Shown: positions 1-8,454 of the stretch, in pieces
Position numbering within the stretch: the stretch's first letter is position 1
Layout: each line of letters starts with the position of its first letter
Assembly (NCBI GenBank): GCA_019454125.1
Contig: CP075365.1
Coordinates: 1,172,218 to 1,236,217, forward strand
Direction: 5' to 3'
Source: Fimbriimonadaceae bacterium
GTDB taxonomy: Bacteria; Armatimonadota; Fimbriimonadia; Fimbriimonadales; Fimbriimonadaceae
DNA: 64,000 bases
Notes under the pieces: model-generated
Told to the model about the DNA's origin: nothing
Seen by the model: the letters and a program-made list of their open reading frames with translations, nothing else
Databases searched by the model: none
Translations under genes and position numbers: made by a program

Positions 1-406
1 ATTGGCTCTTGCCGTCCTTTTCGACCGTCACCGTGTTCGGGCCGGTGAGGCGGGCATAGCCTTCCATCGATTCGACGCCCTTCTTTTTGAACAGCATGCC
101 CACGCCGCCGCGCAGGGTCTTGACGATCTTATCGCGACGGTCCGACATCTTTTTGAAGTCAAAGCCGATGTCGCCCTTGATCTCGACGCCGAAATCGGCA
201 GCGTGCTTGACCGCGTGCAACCTCTCGACGCTCGCGATCATTGCCTTGCTCGGAATACAGCCCCAGTTGAGGCAGGTGCCGCCGTGGAACTCCTTCTCCA
301 CGCAGACCACCTTCGCTCCGAGGAGGGCGGCACGGATGGCGGCCACGTAGCCGCCCGGGCCAGCTCCGATCACAACGAGGTCGGTATCAAACTGCTCTTG
401 GGCCAT
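1..406 (-). CDS. lpdA: Dihydrolipoamide dehydrogenase (E3), N-terminal part, cut by window edge
   Basis: FAD flavoprotein that reoxidises dihydrolipoamide in 2-oxoacid dehydrogenase complexes or the glycine cleavage system. The first 135 residues are visible; the rest lies beyond base 1. They begin with the FAD-binding motif VVIGAGPGGYVAA and contain the redox-active disulfide motif GGTCLNWGCIPSKA, which is diagnostic of this family within the pyridine-nucleotide disulfide reductases. The ATG at 406 gives the usual family N-terminus (MAQEQFDTDLVV). The same frame stays open upstream to an ATG at 514, preceded by a G-rich stretch, which would add 36 residues resembling no domain I know. I prefer 406 but cannot exclude 514. 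Which complex it serves cannot be told because no E1 or E2 gene is visible. Confidence 0.93.
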   Translation of the reverse strand, partial: MAQEQFDTDLVVIGAGPGGYVAAIRAALLGAKVVCVEKEFHGGTCLNWGCIPSKAMIASVERLHAVKHAADFGVEIKGDIGFDFKKMSDRRDKIVKTLRGGVGMLFKKKGVESMEGYARLTGPNTVTVEKDGKSQ

Positions 407-635
407 GGGTTCCGTCTGTTCCTTCGTGCCGGGGATGTCGGCGATCTGCCGGATGAGGCTCTCGACGCCGGACTTTGGCAACACGGTGGGGCTTCCGGCA
501 ATCGCCTCGGTCATGTTCCCCCGCGCCCCGGCCGTCCCTGCGTCTTGCGGCACTTCGAAAGTGTACCGAGCGCGTTGGGCTGGGAGTAGTTCGGGACGGG
601 AACAAAGCCTGGGGCTCCGGGTCTTGACCCATCGC

Positions 636-2750
636 TTAACCGATAATGATCTCGATGTTTCCGGGTACCTCGAGAGTCTCACCCTTGGAGAGCTCTTTGC
701 CGTTGACAACTATCGAGGACCTTCGCTTCTTCGGGACGTACTTCACTTTGAACGTGCTCTTCTCGCTGCCGAGGGCTTGGAAACTTAGACGCCCTTTGCT
801 AGATTCCCTGCGAGCAAGCGGATACTCCGAAAAGAGCCATCCAAGGTCGTCCAGAAGAGGATGATACGCGAGTTTACAGAATAGGAAGGGCATGCCCGCT
901 CCATAGACTTCTTGTCCGACAGACCCCGCCGGGCGGCCATCGGCATAAAGGTCTTCCAATGGGATCGAAAGATACCGCATGATTTTTCCGTTACGGATCT
1001 CCGTCGCGAGCGCTTCCTTCTGAAGTTCATCGGGGAAGAACGAACGTCCGCGCGTCAGGCCATACTTGAAGAACTCGGCTGCTAGGTGGCGTGTGCTATC
1101 GCTCAAGGCTTCTGCCGATTCTTGGAGCATTTCTGCGAGCGCCTCGGTTGTTTCCGCGCACTCGTACGCGGCCATGTACGTGGCGTCTGAGAGGCAATGG
1201 ACTCCCAAGAATGTTTCGTAAGACTTTGCCGCTTTGAGATCGGAGCTCCAAATAACGGTGTTATGGAGGATGTTCGCGAAGAACCCATCCAAGACCTTAA
1301 GGAAATGCTGATCTTTGGTGTGGCGCCAGAGTTTCGCGCAAGCTACACAGCCTAAACTGGATAGGTTGGCCTGGTAGAGCAACTGGAATCGATACTGAAG
1401 AACCTTGTCTAAAGCCTTCCTGGCCTCCTCCAAATACCGGTCTTCACTGGTGAGTTCGTACGCTTGCACCATGACATAGGCATAGATGCCGCCTACGTCC
1501 GTCTGGCCAGGTTCGCCTTCCTTGCGGTTGTGATCGGTAACCTCGAGCGTCTTGAGGTTGTACTTCACGGGCCACTCGTACTTGAATTTGTGGGCCGCAG
1601 TTATCCCGAACTCGAGTCCTTGAAGGAACAAGGTTTTAGCCCATTCAACTCCGTCCAGCGCCATCCTTCCAAGGGACGAAAGGGGATGGTAAAGGTACCA
1701 AGCATCGACTTCGTCGCGGTCTTTGTCCTTGCCGACGTTCGGCAAGTATCGTCTAACCGTTCTCAGTTCATTATCGAAGAAGAGTCCGACGCCTTCTTGC
1801 AGAGCTTCATTGAGCTTGACAGGCTCGCCTCGCCAGCGACCGTAGTCATGAAGGGACCGGATTATGGCCAGCTGACTCATGCTGTCCGGATACTCGCTAT
1901 CTACGTACGGTCTTAGGAAGAGCTTGCCAAAATCGCGGCGCTTGACCTCTTCTGTATCTTCCAATGCCTTAAGAGTGTTCTGAGCCCTCTTCGGCCACTC
2001 CCCCGGGTTGGTCTCGGGCCGGTCTAGACGAGAGTAGACCTGCTCAGATAAAGCTAAGAAGCATCGGAAGACGTCAGCGGGACGATTCGAGGTCTTCTGG
2101 CCGAGCTGGACGTGCGTCGAGTACACAGCGTATTGCTTGCTGGGTTGCAACGTTTTGCTTTCGCTAGCAGGCGGGCGATAGCCAAGCTCCGGCCATTCGC
2201 CACCAACAGTATCGTCAGGGGAGGAATCTAAACGTTCGAAATACGGCTGTAAGGTCGTGTAGTCCTGAAAGTAGTAGAGGCAGAAGCCATTGGCGTCTAG
2301 GAACAGGGCACCCGCGCTAAGCCCCTTTTGGGAAGCGTGTACGACGCCTTTCGAAGATGCGGGCGAACCGTCCGGGCCGATGAGGAAGAGATCGCGGGGC
2401 CAATAGGGTAAAGCGATTTCGACTTTAGGGGTGAGCACAGTGTCGACAGTCAGCCCAAGATGCTCGGCCTGATGGATACGAAGTGTCACCTTTTGTTCAC
2501 CCAGATCAGACTGGATCGTGTAACAAAGAACCTGATCTTGCCAAGATTCGGTCGAGAGGGTATAGTCAACACCCCAAAGGAAAGAGGTGCGGAGAGCAAA
2601 TCCGCCCTCATTTGAGGGTTGGTAGAGAAGCCAGACACTCTCTTTTCCACACTTGAGAACGAGCGGGGCTGCCAACCCTTCGAATGGCTTTAACCTTTGC
2701 GCATCGCGTATATCTTCTCCAAAGGCCAGTAAGTTTGCGGAGAGAGTCAT
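636..2750 (-). CDS. Protein of unknown function, possible alpha/alpha-barrel carbohydrate-active protein
   Basis: A 704-residue protein with no signal peptide and no membrane segment that I can see. The N-terminal ~230 residues look beta-rich (alternating hydrophobic strands), the middle ~250-600 is helical with aromatic-rich hairpins (for example YEWPVKYNLKTLEV and TDVGGIYAYVMVQAYELT), and the last ~60 residues again look like beta strands. Beta domain plus helical toroid plus beta tail is the layout of many (alpha/alpha)6-barrel glycosidases, lyases and epimerases, so a carbohydrate-active role is a structural guess only; I see no catalytic motif. Its ATG overlaps the stop of the upstream SDR gene as ATGA, so the two are probably co-translated. 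Base composition is clearly less GC-rich than most of the window. Confidence 0.85.
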   Translation of the reverse strand: MTLSANLLAFGEDIRDAQRLKPFEGLAAPLVLKCGKESVWLLYQPSNEGGFALRTSFLWGVDYTLSTESWQDQVLCYTIQSDLGEQKVTLRIHQAEHLGLTVDTVLTPKVEIALPYWPRDLFLIGPDGSPASSKGVVHASQKGLSAGALFLDANGFCLYYFQDYTTLQPYFERLDSSPDDTVGGEWPELGYRPPASESKTLQPSKQYAVYSTHVQLGQKTSNRPADVFRCFLALSEQVYSRLDRPETNPGEWPKRAQNTLKALEDTEEVKRRDFGKLFLRPYVDSEYPDSMSQLAIIRSLHDYGRWRGEPVKLNEALQEGVGLFFDNELRTVRRYLPNVGKDKDRDEVDAWYLYHPLSSLGRMALDGVEWAKTLFLQGLEFGITAAHKFKYEWPVKYNLKTLEVTDHNRKEGEPGQTDVGGIYAYVMVQAYELTSEDRYLEEARKALDKVLQYRFQLLYQANLSSLGCVACAKLWRHTKDQHFLKVLDGFFANILHNTVIWSSDLKAAKSYETFLGVHCLSDATYMAAYECAETTEALAEMLQESAEALSDSTRHLAAEFFKYGLTRGRSFFPDELQKEALATEIRNGKIMRYLSIPLEDLYADGRPAGSVGQEVYGAGMPFLFCKLAYHPLLDDLGWLFSEYPLARRESSKGRLSFQALGSEKSTFKVKYVPKKRRSSIVVNGKELSKGETLEVPGNIEIIIG

Positions 2751-3478
2751 TCTTTCGCTTTACTCGGTTGGCATTGGATACGGATGACGCTACTGCGGCG
2801 CGGTTGGGAAAGAGCGAAGATGACGCACGCGGCGATGTCTTCGGTCTTGAGCATCTCATGCTTAGCCTGGAGTTCGGGAAACTCATCTTTCGAGAGAGAG
2901 TCCGTTGGCATTTCTGTTCCGACGAGGCCAGGCTCGATAAGCGTGACGCGAATATTGTCCTCCATAAGTTCACGCCGCAAAGAATCGGCGAAGCCATCTA
3001 TCCCAGATTTGGTCGCAGTATAGATGTCTGTGCCTTTTTCCCGGCCATGGGCGCTCATGGACCCAATGTGGACTATGTCGCCGTAGTCCTTCTGCTTGAT
3101 GCGCTTTACCGCTTCGCGGGTGCATTGCAGATACCCCAAAAGATTCGACCTCACGACGTAGTCGGCATCCTCATAGTCGGAATCGATGACGGAACCCGCG
3201 CCAATAGCGGCGTTGTTTACAAGAATATCAAGCGTTCCTAATTTTTCGTCGACTTCTCGAAAAATGGTTTCTATCCCTTCTTTCTCGGCTTGGTCCGCGA
3301 CAAAACCTTGGACACCCTCGCCGATCTCTTCCAACGCTTCTTTAAGCTCCTTTTCGTGACGGCCGTAGAGTAGGACTTTGCACCCTGCCTCAGCGAGCAT
3401 TTTAGCGGTCGTTCTCCCGATGCCTGTCGTCCCGCCAGAGACGAGCGCAGCCTTACCGTTTAAGCTTTCAGTTTCCAT
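2747..3478 (-). CDS. SDR-family NAD(P)-dependent oxidoreductase
   Basis: Short-chain dehydrogenase/reductase of 243 residues, the classical size. The cofactor loop SGGTTGIG is at about residues 14-21, the structural motif NNAA near 88, the catalytic Ser near 140 and the YxxxK pair as YTATK (Tyr153, Lys157), so the active site is complete. The C-terminal segment (FALSQPRRSSVIRIQCQP) is common in SDRs. Substrate unknown; a sugar or other alcohol is possible given the partner gene. I chose the ATG at 3478, which puts the Rossmann fold at the usual distance from the N-terminus; an in-frame TTG at 3508 would add ten residues. The next gene starts inside its stop codon. Both genes are lower in GC than their neighbours. 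Confidence 0.93.
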   Translation of the reverse strand: METESLNGKAALVSGGTTGIGRTTAKMLAEAGCKVLLYGRHEKELKEALEEIGEGVQGFVADQAEKEGIETIFREVDEKLGTLDILVNNAAIGAGSVIDSDYEDADYVVRSNLLGYLQCTREAVKRIKQKDYGDIVHIGSMSAHGREKGTDIYTATKSGIDGFADSLRRELMEDNIRVTLIEPGLVGTEMPTDSLSKDEFPELQAKHEMLKTEDIAACVIFALSQPRRSSVIRIQCQPSKAKE

Positions 3479-3619
3479 GCGACTAACACCCAGAGGATAT
3501 AACGACAAACGCGCGTTCGCCCGTGGTCCGGTGGCACCGTCCGATTTTCAGCGTGGAGCTGCCGGAGTTCGGCGAAGTCGACCCGCTTCTGCACTCCCAC
3601 CTGGTCGAAATTCTGGGAC

Positions 3620-3625
3620 CATAAT
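3620..3625 (+). promoter_or_regulatory. -10-like box CATAAT six bases before the aldolase start
   Basis: CATAAT is followed by six bases and then the ATG at 3632, so a transcript starting at the usual distance would begin at or next to the start codon. No ribosome binding site lies in between and no good -35 box is visible. Inferred leaderless promoter. Confidence 0.45.
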
Positions 3626-3631
3626 AGAGCC

Positions 3632-4714
3632 ATGCCAGCCACGCTCTCGCGAAGCCTCGACAAGATCGTCGAGATTCTCGGTGGAGACAGCCTCTTAGAG
3701 CACCAGTGCCGCACCATCGATAAGTCTCTGTTGCACCTGCCGGGGCCGAACTACGTCGACCGAGTCTGGATGCAGACCGATCGCAACCCCCAGGTCATGC
3801 GCAGCCTGCAGCAGTTGTTCGACACCGGTCGTCTGCGTGGAACGGGTTACCTGAGCATCCTCCCGGTCGACCAAGGCATCGAGCACAGCGCCGGCGCGAG
3901 CTTTGCAAAGAACCCGGCGTACTTCGATCCGGAGAACATCGTCCGGTTGGCGCTCGAGGGCGGGTGCAACGCGGTCGCCTCGACCCTTGGCGTGCTGGGG
4001 GCGTGCAGCCGCAAGTTCGCGCACCGGATCCCGTTCATCGTCAAGCTCAACCATAACGAGCTCTTGACCTACCCGAACAAGTTCGACCAAATCCTCTTCG
4101 GCCAGGTCGAACAAGCCTGGGAGATGGGTGCGGTCGCGGTCGGCGCGACGATCTACTTCGGAAGCGAGGAGAGCGGCCGGCAGATTGTGGAGGTTAGCGA
4201 GGCGTTCGCACGGGCCCATGAACTCGGAATGGCGACCGTCCTCTGGTGCTACCTGCGGAACAATGCGTTTAAGAAAGACGGCACAGACTTCCACACTGCT
4301 GCCGACTTGACGGGGCAGGCCAACCACTTGGGCGTCTCAATCCAGGCTGACATCATCAAGCAGAAGATGCCTGAAACGAACGGCGGCTATAAAGCACTGA
4401 ATTCGGGCAACTCCAGCTATGGAAAGTTGGACGAACGGATCTATACGGAGCTGACGAGCGACAACCCGATCGATCTGTGCCGGTACCAGGTGGCGAATTG
4501 CTACATGGGTCGTTCCGGGCTCATCAATTCGGGCGGGGCCAGTGGCGCGAACGACTTGCGGGACGCCGTCACGACCGCGGTGGTGAACAAGCGGGCGGGC
4601 GGCATCGGCCTCATCTCTGGACGAAAAGCCTTCCAGCGTCCGATGCACGAAGGCATCGAAATTTTGAACGCGATCCAAGACGTCTATCTATGCGAAGACG
4701 TCACAGTCGCCTGA
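3632..4714 (+). CDS. fbaB: Class I fructose-bisphosphate aldolase (FbaB/DhnA type)
   Basis: Cleaves or forms fructose 1,6-bisphosphate in glycolysis and gluconeogenesis by a Schiff-base mechanism. The 360-residue TIM-barrel protein carries the family motifs [14 protein letters not shown] (about residues 75-88), VKLNHNELL (about 138-146), [13 protein letters not shown] (about 166-178) and [10 protein letters not shown], in which Lys243 is the likely Schiff-base lysine. Length and motif order fit the bacterial FbaB/archaeal-type class I aldolases rather than the zinc-dependent class II enzymes. It is monocistronic, divergent from the SDR gene and closed by a strong hairpin at 4724-4759. Only a -10-like box, with no Shine-Dalgarno, precedes the ATG. 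Confidence 0.95.
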   Translation: MPATLSRSLDKIVEILGGDSLLEHQCRTIDKSLLHLPGPNYVDRVWMQTDRNPQVMRSLQQLFDTGRLRGTGYLSILPVDQGIEHSAGASFAKNPAYFDPENIVRLALEGGCNAVASTLGVLGACSRKFAHRIPFIVKLNHNELLTYPNKFDQILFGQVEQAWEMGAVAVGATIYFGSEESGRQIVEVSEAFARAHELGMATVLWCYLRNNAFKKDGTDFHTAADLTGQANHLGVSIQADIIKQKMPETNGGYKALNSGNSSYGKLDERIYTELTSDNPIDLCRYQVANCYMGRSGLINSGGASGANDLRDAVTTAVVNKRAGGIGLISGRKAFQRPMHEGIEILNAIQDVYLCEDVTVA

Positions 4715-4723
4715 ACGCGAAAA

Positions 4724-4759
4724 GCAGGCGGGCCTGCGGTTGCTAACCGGCCCGCCTGC
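4724..4759. terminator. Hairpin between convergent genes
   Basis: Perfect 11-bp inverted repeat (GCAGGCGGGCC at 4724-4734, GGCCCGCCTGC at 4749-4759) with a 14-base loop, followed by CTTCT. It lies between the ends of the aldolase (plus) and the lipoprotein gene (minus), so it can serve both. Confidence 0.8.
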
Positions 4760-4776
4760 CTTCTAATAGCGGCGCT

Positions 4777-5247
4777 TTACTTGCGGGTGAAGGTGACCGT
4801 GCCCTGGCCCGAATCCCCGACGAACTTATCGTTGCCTTCCCACTTGATCGTGCTGGTCTTGTTCGTCTGGGCCTGGGCGAGGAACTGGTCCTCCGTCTGC
4901 TTCTTCACCATCGACCAGTTCTGCTTGGCGAACCCGGTCAATCCGCTCTCTGTGGCTTCTGCCGTAGAGACGTCGATGGTGAGCTTGTCGCCTTCCAATT
5001 TGTACTTCCCGTCGATCTTCAGGTTGATGGTCGCCCCTTTGCCTATGCCCAGGGCCGATTGCTGGCCGTCACCGGTGACGACCACGTTCATCGTCACTCG
5101 GTCCGGTTGGGCAAAGGTCGCGGTGGCCGTTGCGCCCTGCTGCTGCATCTGCGGGGCCGACATGTCCCAAGTCCCAGCGATGGAGGGGCCGGTCTGACAG
5201 CCGAGGACGGCGAAAATCGGGAACAAGATAAGGACGCCGGAGCGCAT
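4777..5247 (-). CDS. Small lipoprotein of unknown function
   Basis: A 156-residue secreted protein with a lipoprotein signal: a basic start (MRSG), a hydrophobic core and the lipobox AVLGC with Cys17 as the likely lipidated residue. The mature part starts IAGTWDMSAP and then has regular beta-strand alternation (NLKIDGKYKLEGDKLTIDVS, TIKWEGNDKFVGDSGQGTVTF). This resembles small lipocalin-like or THAP4-like beta-barrel lipoproteins that open with GTW, but I cannot assign a ligand. A TAGAAT box lies six bases before the ATG with no ribosome binding site between, so translation may be leaderless. Confidence 0.85.
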   Translation of the reverse strand: MRSGVLILFPIFAVLGCQTGPSIAGTWDMSAPQMQQQGATATATFAQPDRVTMNVVVTGDGQQSALGIGKGATINLKIDGKYKLEGDKLTIDVSTAEATESGLTGFAKQNWSMVKKQTEDQFLAQAQTNKTSTIKWEGNDKFVGDSGQGTVTFTRK

Positions 5248-5253
5248 CTTGAC

Positions 5254-5259
5254 ATTCTA
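5254..5259 (-). promoter_or_regulatory. TAGAAT -10 box six bases before the lipoprotein start
   Basis: On the minus strand TAGAAT is followed by GTCAAG and then the ATG at 5247. The spacing places the transcription start at the start codon. The same arrangement (TAGAAT, six bases, start codon) recurs before the MATE gene at 48548. Confidence 0.55.
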
Positions 5260-5352
5260 ACCCGTTCCGCCGAGCCGGTCACGCCGCGGCATATGCCCGT
5301 ATTTGCCGCTCCCCCGAAACTTCAAAGGGGTCTGAAGGGTACTTACTAAAGT

Positions 5353-5371
5353 GCCGACGTCTGGCGTCGGC
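5353..5371. promoter_or_regulatory. Palindrome before the efflux operon
   Basis: Perfect inverted repeat GCCGACG-TCTGG-CGTCGGC ending 16 bases before the ATG at 5388. It could be an operator for a repressor of the efflux operon or a 5' leader hairpin. No regulator gene lies next to it. Confidence 0.45.
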
Positions 5372-5387
5372 TAAGGCTTTATAGTTG

Positions 5388-6683
5388 ATGCGACCCAGAA
5401 CCTGTGCCGCCCTCGCGCTCGCTTGCCTCGCCCCGCTCGCGGCTGCGCAAGAGGGCCGGTTGGATCTTTCCCAAGCCCTGCGGCTCGCGCGAATCGGAAA
5501 CGGGAACGTCCGTTCGGCCCGCCTGAGCGTCGAAGCGGCCCGTGCCAACGCCCGCGCCGCGAACGCCGATTACTTTCCGACCGTCACGCCGACGCTGCGG
5601 CAGCAGTACGGCCGGCTTGAACAGCGGACCGGCCGCTTCGCTGGAGGCTCGGACCTCCAGTCCCGCGACGCGAGCCTCACCGCTTCCTGGCTGCTGTTGG
5701 ACAATGGCACCCGGCGGCTGAACGTGCGGCGGAGCGAGACCAGCCGCGACGCCACCTTTTACACGGCGCTGGAGACGTACCGCGGCGTCCTCTTCGATGT
5801 CCACACCACCTTCTACAACGCGCTTCGGACGCAGGAGCTCTTGCGAATCCAGCAAGCGGGCGTGGACCGGGCGAAGAAGCTGGTCGAGCGGGCCGAGCTC
5901 CGAGAGGAAGTGGGTGCCGGCCCGAGGAAGGACATTTTGCAGGCGCAGGCCGACCTGGCCAATGCCCAAGTCAACGAACTATCCGCGGCAAGCAACGTCA
6001 CCACGAGTGAGGCGAACTTGAAGGCTGTGATCGGATGGCCGGAAGACGATCTACCTCCGCTGGAAAAGCCGGCGACCAGTGACTTGACCATGCAGGACGT
6101 GGCCTTGGGAGCCTTAGAAAGCGAGGCGCTCGCGAACCGCCCTGCCCTCATCGCGTCGCGCAAACGGCTAGAGAACGCTCGGTACAACGTTGACGCGGCC
6201 CGGCTGAACGCTGGCGTCACGTTCAGTGCGCGCGCGACGTACGACCGGTCCTTTGCCGAGGACGTGGCCGACCAGTCCCTGCTCGTCCTCCAAGCCAGCC
6301 TGCCGCTCTTCGACGCTTCCCGCTCCCGCGAGGAAGTGCGGAGCGCCCGGTTCACGGCCGAAGCCCAGGCCGCCGACCTGCAGCAGCAAGAGCGCGACGT
6401 GCTTGCCGACGTGGAGTCCGCCTTCCAGGACTACCGCCTCAACGTGCCTCGCTACGAGGCCGCCCAACTCGCACTTCGGGCCGCCCAACTGAACTATGAA
6501 GCCGCATCAGGCGCCTTCGACGAGGGGGCTGCCGACCTGATCGAGGTGCTGACGGCACAGGTCAGTTTGACTACGGCGGAGACAAACGCGATCCAAACGT
6601 TGTATGACTTATTAGTCTCCGAGGTTCGGTTGCGACTCGTGACGGGCCGCCCACTGCCCGGAGAACTCGATTCGGATGAATAA
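5388..6683 (+). CDS. TolC-family outer-membrane efflux channel
   Basis: A 431-residue protein with a Sec signal peptide (MRPRTCAALALACLAPLAAAQ) and two repeats of long amphipathic helices rich in Ala, Arg and Glu, starting with LDLSQALRLARIGN, the entry motif of the outer membrane efflux protein family. It is expected to form the trimeric channel through which the MacAB-like pump below exports its substrate. A TTG directly precedes the ATG in frame (5385); I chose the ATG. Its stop overlaps the adaptor gene by eight bases, so the four pump genes form one translationally coupled operon. Confidence 0.93.
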   Translation: MRPRTCAALALACLAPLAAAQEGRLDLSQALRLARIGNGNVRSARLSVEAARANARAANADYFPTVTPTLRQQYGRLEQRTGRFAGGSDLQSRDASLTASWLLLDNGTRRLNVRRSETSRDATFYTALETYRGVLFDVHTTFYNALRTQELLRIQQAGVDRAKKLVERAELREEVGAGPRKDILQAQADLANAQVNELSAASNVTTSEANLKAVIGWPEDDLPPLEKPATSDLTMQDVALGALESEALANRPALIASRKRLENARYNVDAARLNAGVTFSARATYDRSFAEDVADQSLLVLQASLPLFDASRSREEVRSARFTAEAQAADLQQQERDVLADVESAFQDYRLNVPRYEAAQLALRAAQLNYEAASGAFDEGAADLIEVLTAQVSLTTAETNAIQTLYDLLVSEVRLRLVTGRPLPGELDSDE

Positions 6684-8454
6684 ACTTCTTGTCGGTGGAG
6701 GCGTGGTCCTGCTTGGTGGCATCGCGTGGTATGCCATGGCTAGCGGCACCCGCGGCGGCGCCGATGTCGAATACCGCTATGGCGCGGTGGAACGCGGCGA
6801 ACTAGTTCGTTCGCGATCGTCGACGGGCGTCCTTGTCCCCCTCACCCAGGTCGACGTCAAGTCGAAAGCGGGCGGTCGAGTGATCGAACTGCGGGTCGAG
6901 GAAGGCAGCGTCGTGAAGAACGGCGACGTCATCGCCGTGATCGATCCGGAAGACACCCGCTCCGCCTATGAGCAGGCCGCGGCCGACCTGACCTCGGCCC
7001 AGACCCGCGTCTCGCAAGCCCGAGTGACGGCCGAGATGGAGGGGAAGAACGCCTCGATCCGGGTCCGCGACGCCCAGATCGCCCTCGACCTGGCCCGCAT
7101 CAACCTTGCCAAAGCAGAAGAGCGGAACCGGGCTCAGCCCACCCTGACCGAAGCGGAGGTCAAGACCGCGGAAGCGGCCCTCGCCTCGGCCCAAGAGAAC
7201 CATCGCCTCATCCGGGAGGTCACCAACCCGCAGGGGAGACGCCAGGCGGAGACGGACTTGGCCCGCGCCCGCGCCGCCCTCGCCACAGCGGAATCCGAGA
7301 TGGAGCGGCAGCAGCGGCTCCTTGAGCGCGGGTTCGTCGCGCAAAGCGCCGTCGAACAGCAACGGGCGACGCTCGAAGCGGCGCGTAGTTCCGAGAGGGT
7401 CGCGCAGCAGCGGATGGACACGCTCCAAGCGGAGCTTGACGCCCAGCTCCGAGCGTCCCAAGCCAGGGTAAACCAAGCTGAAGAAGCCTTGCGCCAGGCA
7501 CGCGCCAATACCAACCAGGTGACGCTCACCAGCCGCGACCTCGACCAAGCCCGCAAAGCGGTCGAACAGGCGCGGATCGACCTCGAGAAGGCGAGGTCGG
7601 ACCAGGCGAACGTCCAACTCCGGCGCAGCGACGTCGTGAGCGCCCAGGCGAGCGCGGTTCGAAGCAGGGTGGCGGCCCAGAACGCCCGCGTCCAGCTCGA
7701 GAGCACCACTGTCGTCGCCCCCCGCGAGGGCGTCGTCACCCTGAAGTACCTGGAAGAGGGCACGATCATCCCGCCGGGAACCTCGACCTTCGCCCAGGGG
7801 ACCAGCCTTGTCCAACTCAGCGACGTGACCCAGATGTTCGTGGAGTGCGCCGTCGACGAGTCGGACATTTCCAGCGTCAAGCTTGGCCAGCGCACCCGTG
7901 TCATCGTGGAAGCCTATCCTGGGAAGCCGCTGGACGGTCTGGTCCGGAAGATTTACCCCGCGGCGGAGACGACCCAGTCCTTGACCACGGTCAAAGTCCG
8001 GGTGGAGATCTTGCCCCAAGCGCTGCGCAGGGCGGAAGCCGAGAACCGCCCGCTTCGGCCGGGCATGAACGCCACCTGCGAATTCTTGGAACTCGACAAG
8101 AAGGACGTTCTCATCCTTCCGCAACAGGCGATCCAGCGTGAAGACGGCAAGACTTTTGTCAAGGTCAAGGGTGCCGACCCAATGGCTCCCATACGCCGTG
8201 AAGTCCAACTCGGCGAAAGCGGCAACGAAGGCGTCGAAGTGCTCTCCGGACTCAACGAGGGCGATGAAGTCGTTGTCGCCGAGCTGGACCTGAAGGCCAT
8301 GCGCGAGCGCCAAGAGCGCATGACGCAGGCCGAGCAAGGCGGCGGTCTGGGCTCCCAAGGGAGAGGCGGCCCCTCCCAGTCGCGGTCTACTGCCGGTGGC
8401 GGCGGCCGTGGCGGTGGGGCCGGTGGTGCGGGAGGAGGCGCGCGGGGCCGATGA
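6676..8454 (+). CDS. MacA/HlyD-like periplasmic adaptor with long coiled coil
   Basis: Membrane-fusion protein of 592 residues. One N-terminal membrane anchor (residues 4-23) is followed by the first lipoyl half (VDVKSKAGGRVIELRVEEGSVVKNGDVIAVID, about 54-86), a very long alpha-helical hairpin (about 90-340, heptads rich in Ala, Gln, Arg and Glu), the second lipoyl half (STTVVAPREGVVTLKYLEEGT) and a beta-barrel plus membrane-proximal domain. The hairpin is longer than in E. coli MacA (about 370 residues in all), suggesting a deep reach to the channel. The last ~40 residues are Gly/Arg/Ser-rich (ending GGGARGR) and are probably disordered. The ATG lies inside the end of the channel gene; the stop overlaps the permease start as ATGA. 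Confidence 0.93.
   Translation: MNKLLVGGGVVLLGGIAWYAMASGTRGGADVEYRYGAVERGELVRSRSSTGVLVPLTQVDVKSKAGGRVIELRVEEGSVVKNGDVIAVIDPEDTRSAYEQAAADLTSAQTRVSQARVTAEMEGKNASIRVRDAQIALDLARINLAKAEERNRAQPTLTEAEVKTAEAALASAQENHRLIREVTNPQGRRQAETDLARARAALATAESEMERQQRLLERGFVAQSAVEQQRATLEAARSSERVAQQRMDTLQAELDAQLRASQARVNQAEEALRQARANTNQVTLTSRDLDQARKAVEQARIDLEKARSDQANVQLRRSDVVSAQASAVRSRVAAQNARVQLESTTVVAPREGVVTLKYLEEGTIIPPGTSTFAQGTSLVQLSDVTQMFVECAVDESDISSVKLGQRTRVIVEAYPGKPLDGLVRKIYPAAETTQSLTTVKVRVEILPQALRRAEAENRPLRPGMNATCEFLELDKKDVLILPQQAIQREDGKTFVKVKGADPMAPIRREVQLGESGNEGVEVLSGLNEGDEVVVAELDLKAMRERQERMTQAEQGGGLGSQGRGGPSQSRSTAGGGGRGGGAGGAGGGARGR

Noticed and set aside
407-635. Small minus-strand gene between the dehydrogenase and the 704-residue protein
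   Set aside because: The only frame that stays open to the dehydrogenase is its own possible N-terminal extension; other frames are shadow-like with no start signal.
6802-8358. 518-codon minus-strand open frame inside the adaptor gene
   Set aside because: Antisense shadow of a coiled-coil gene; no start signal and no recognisable domain.
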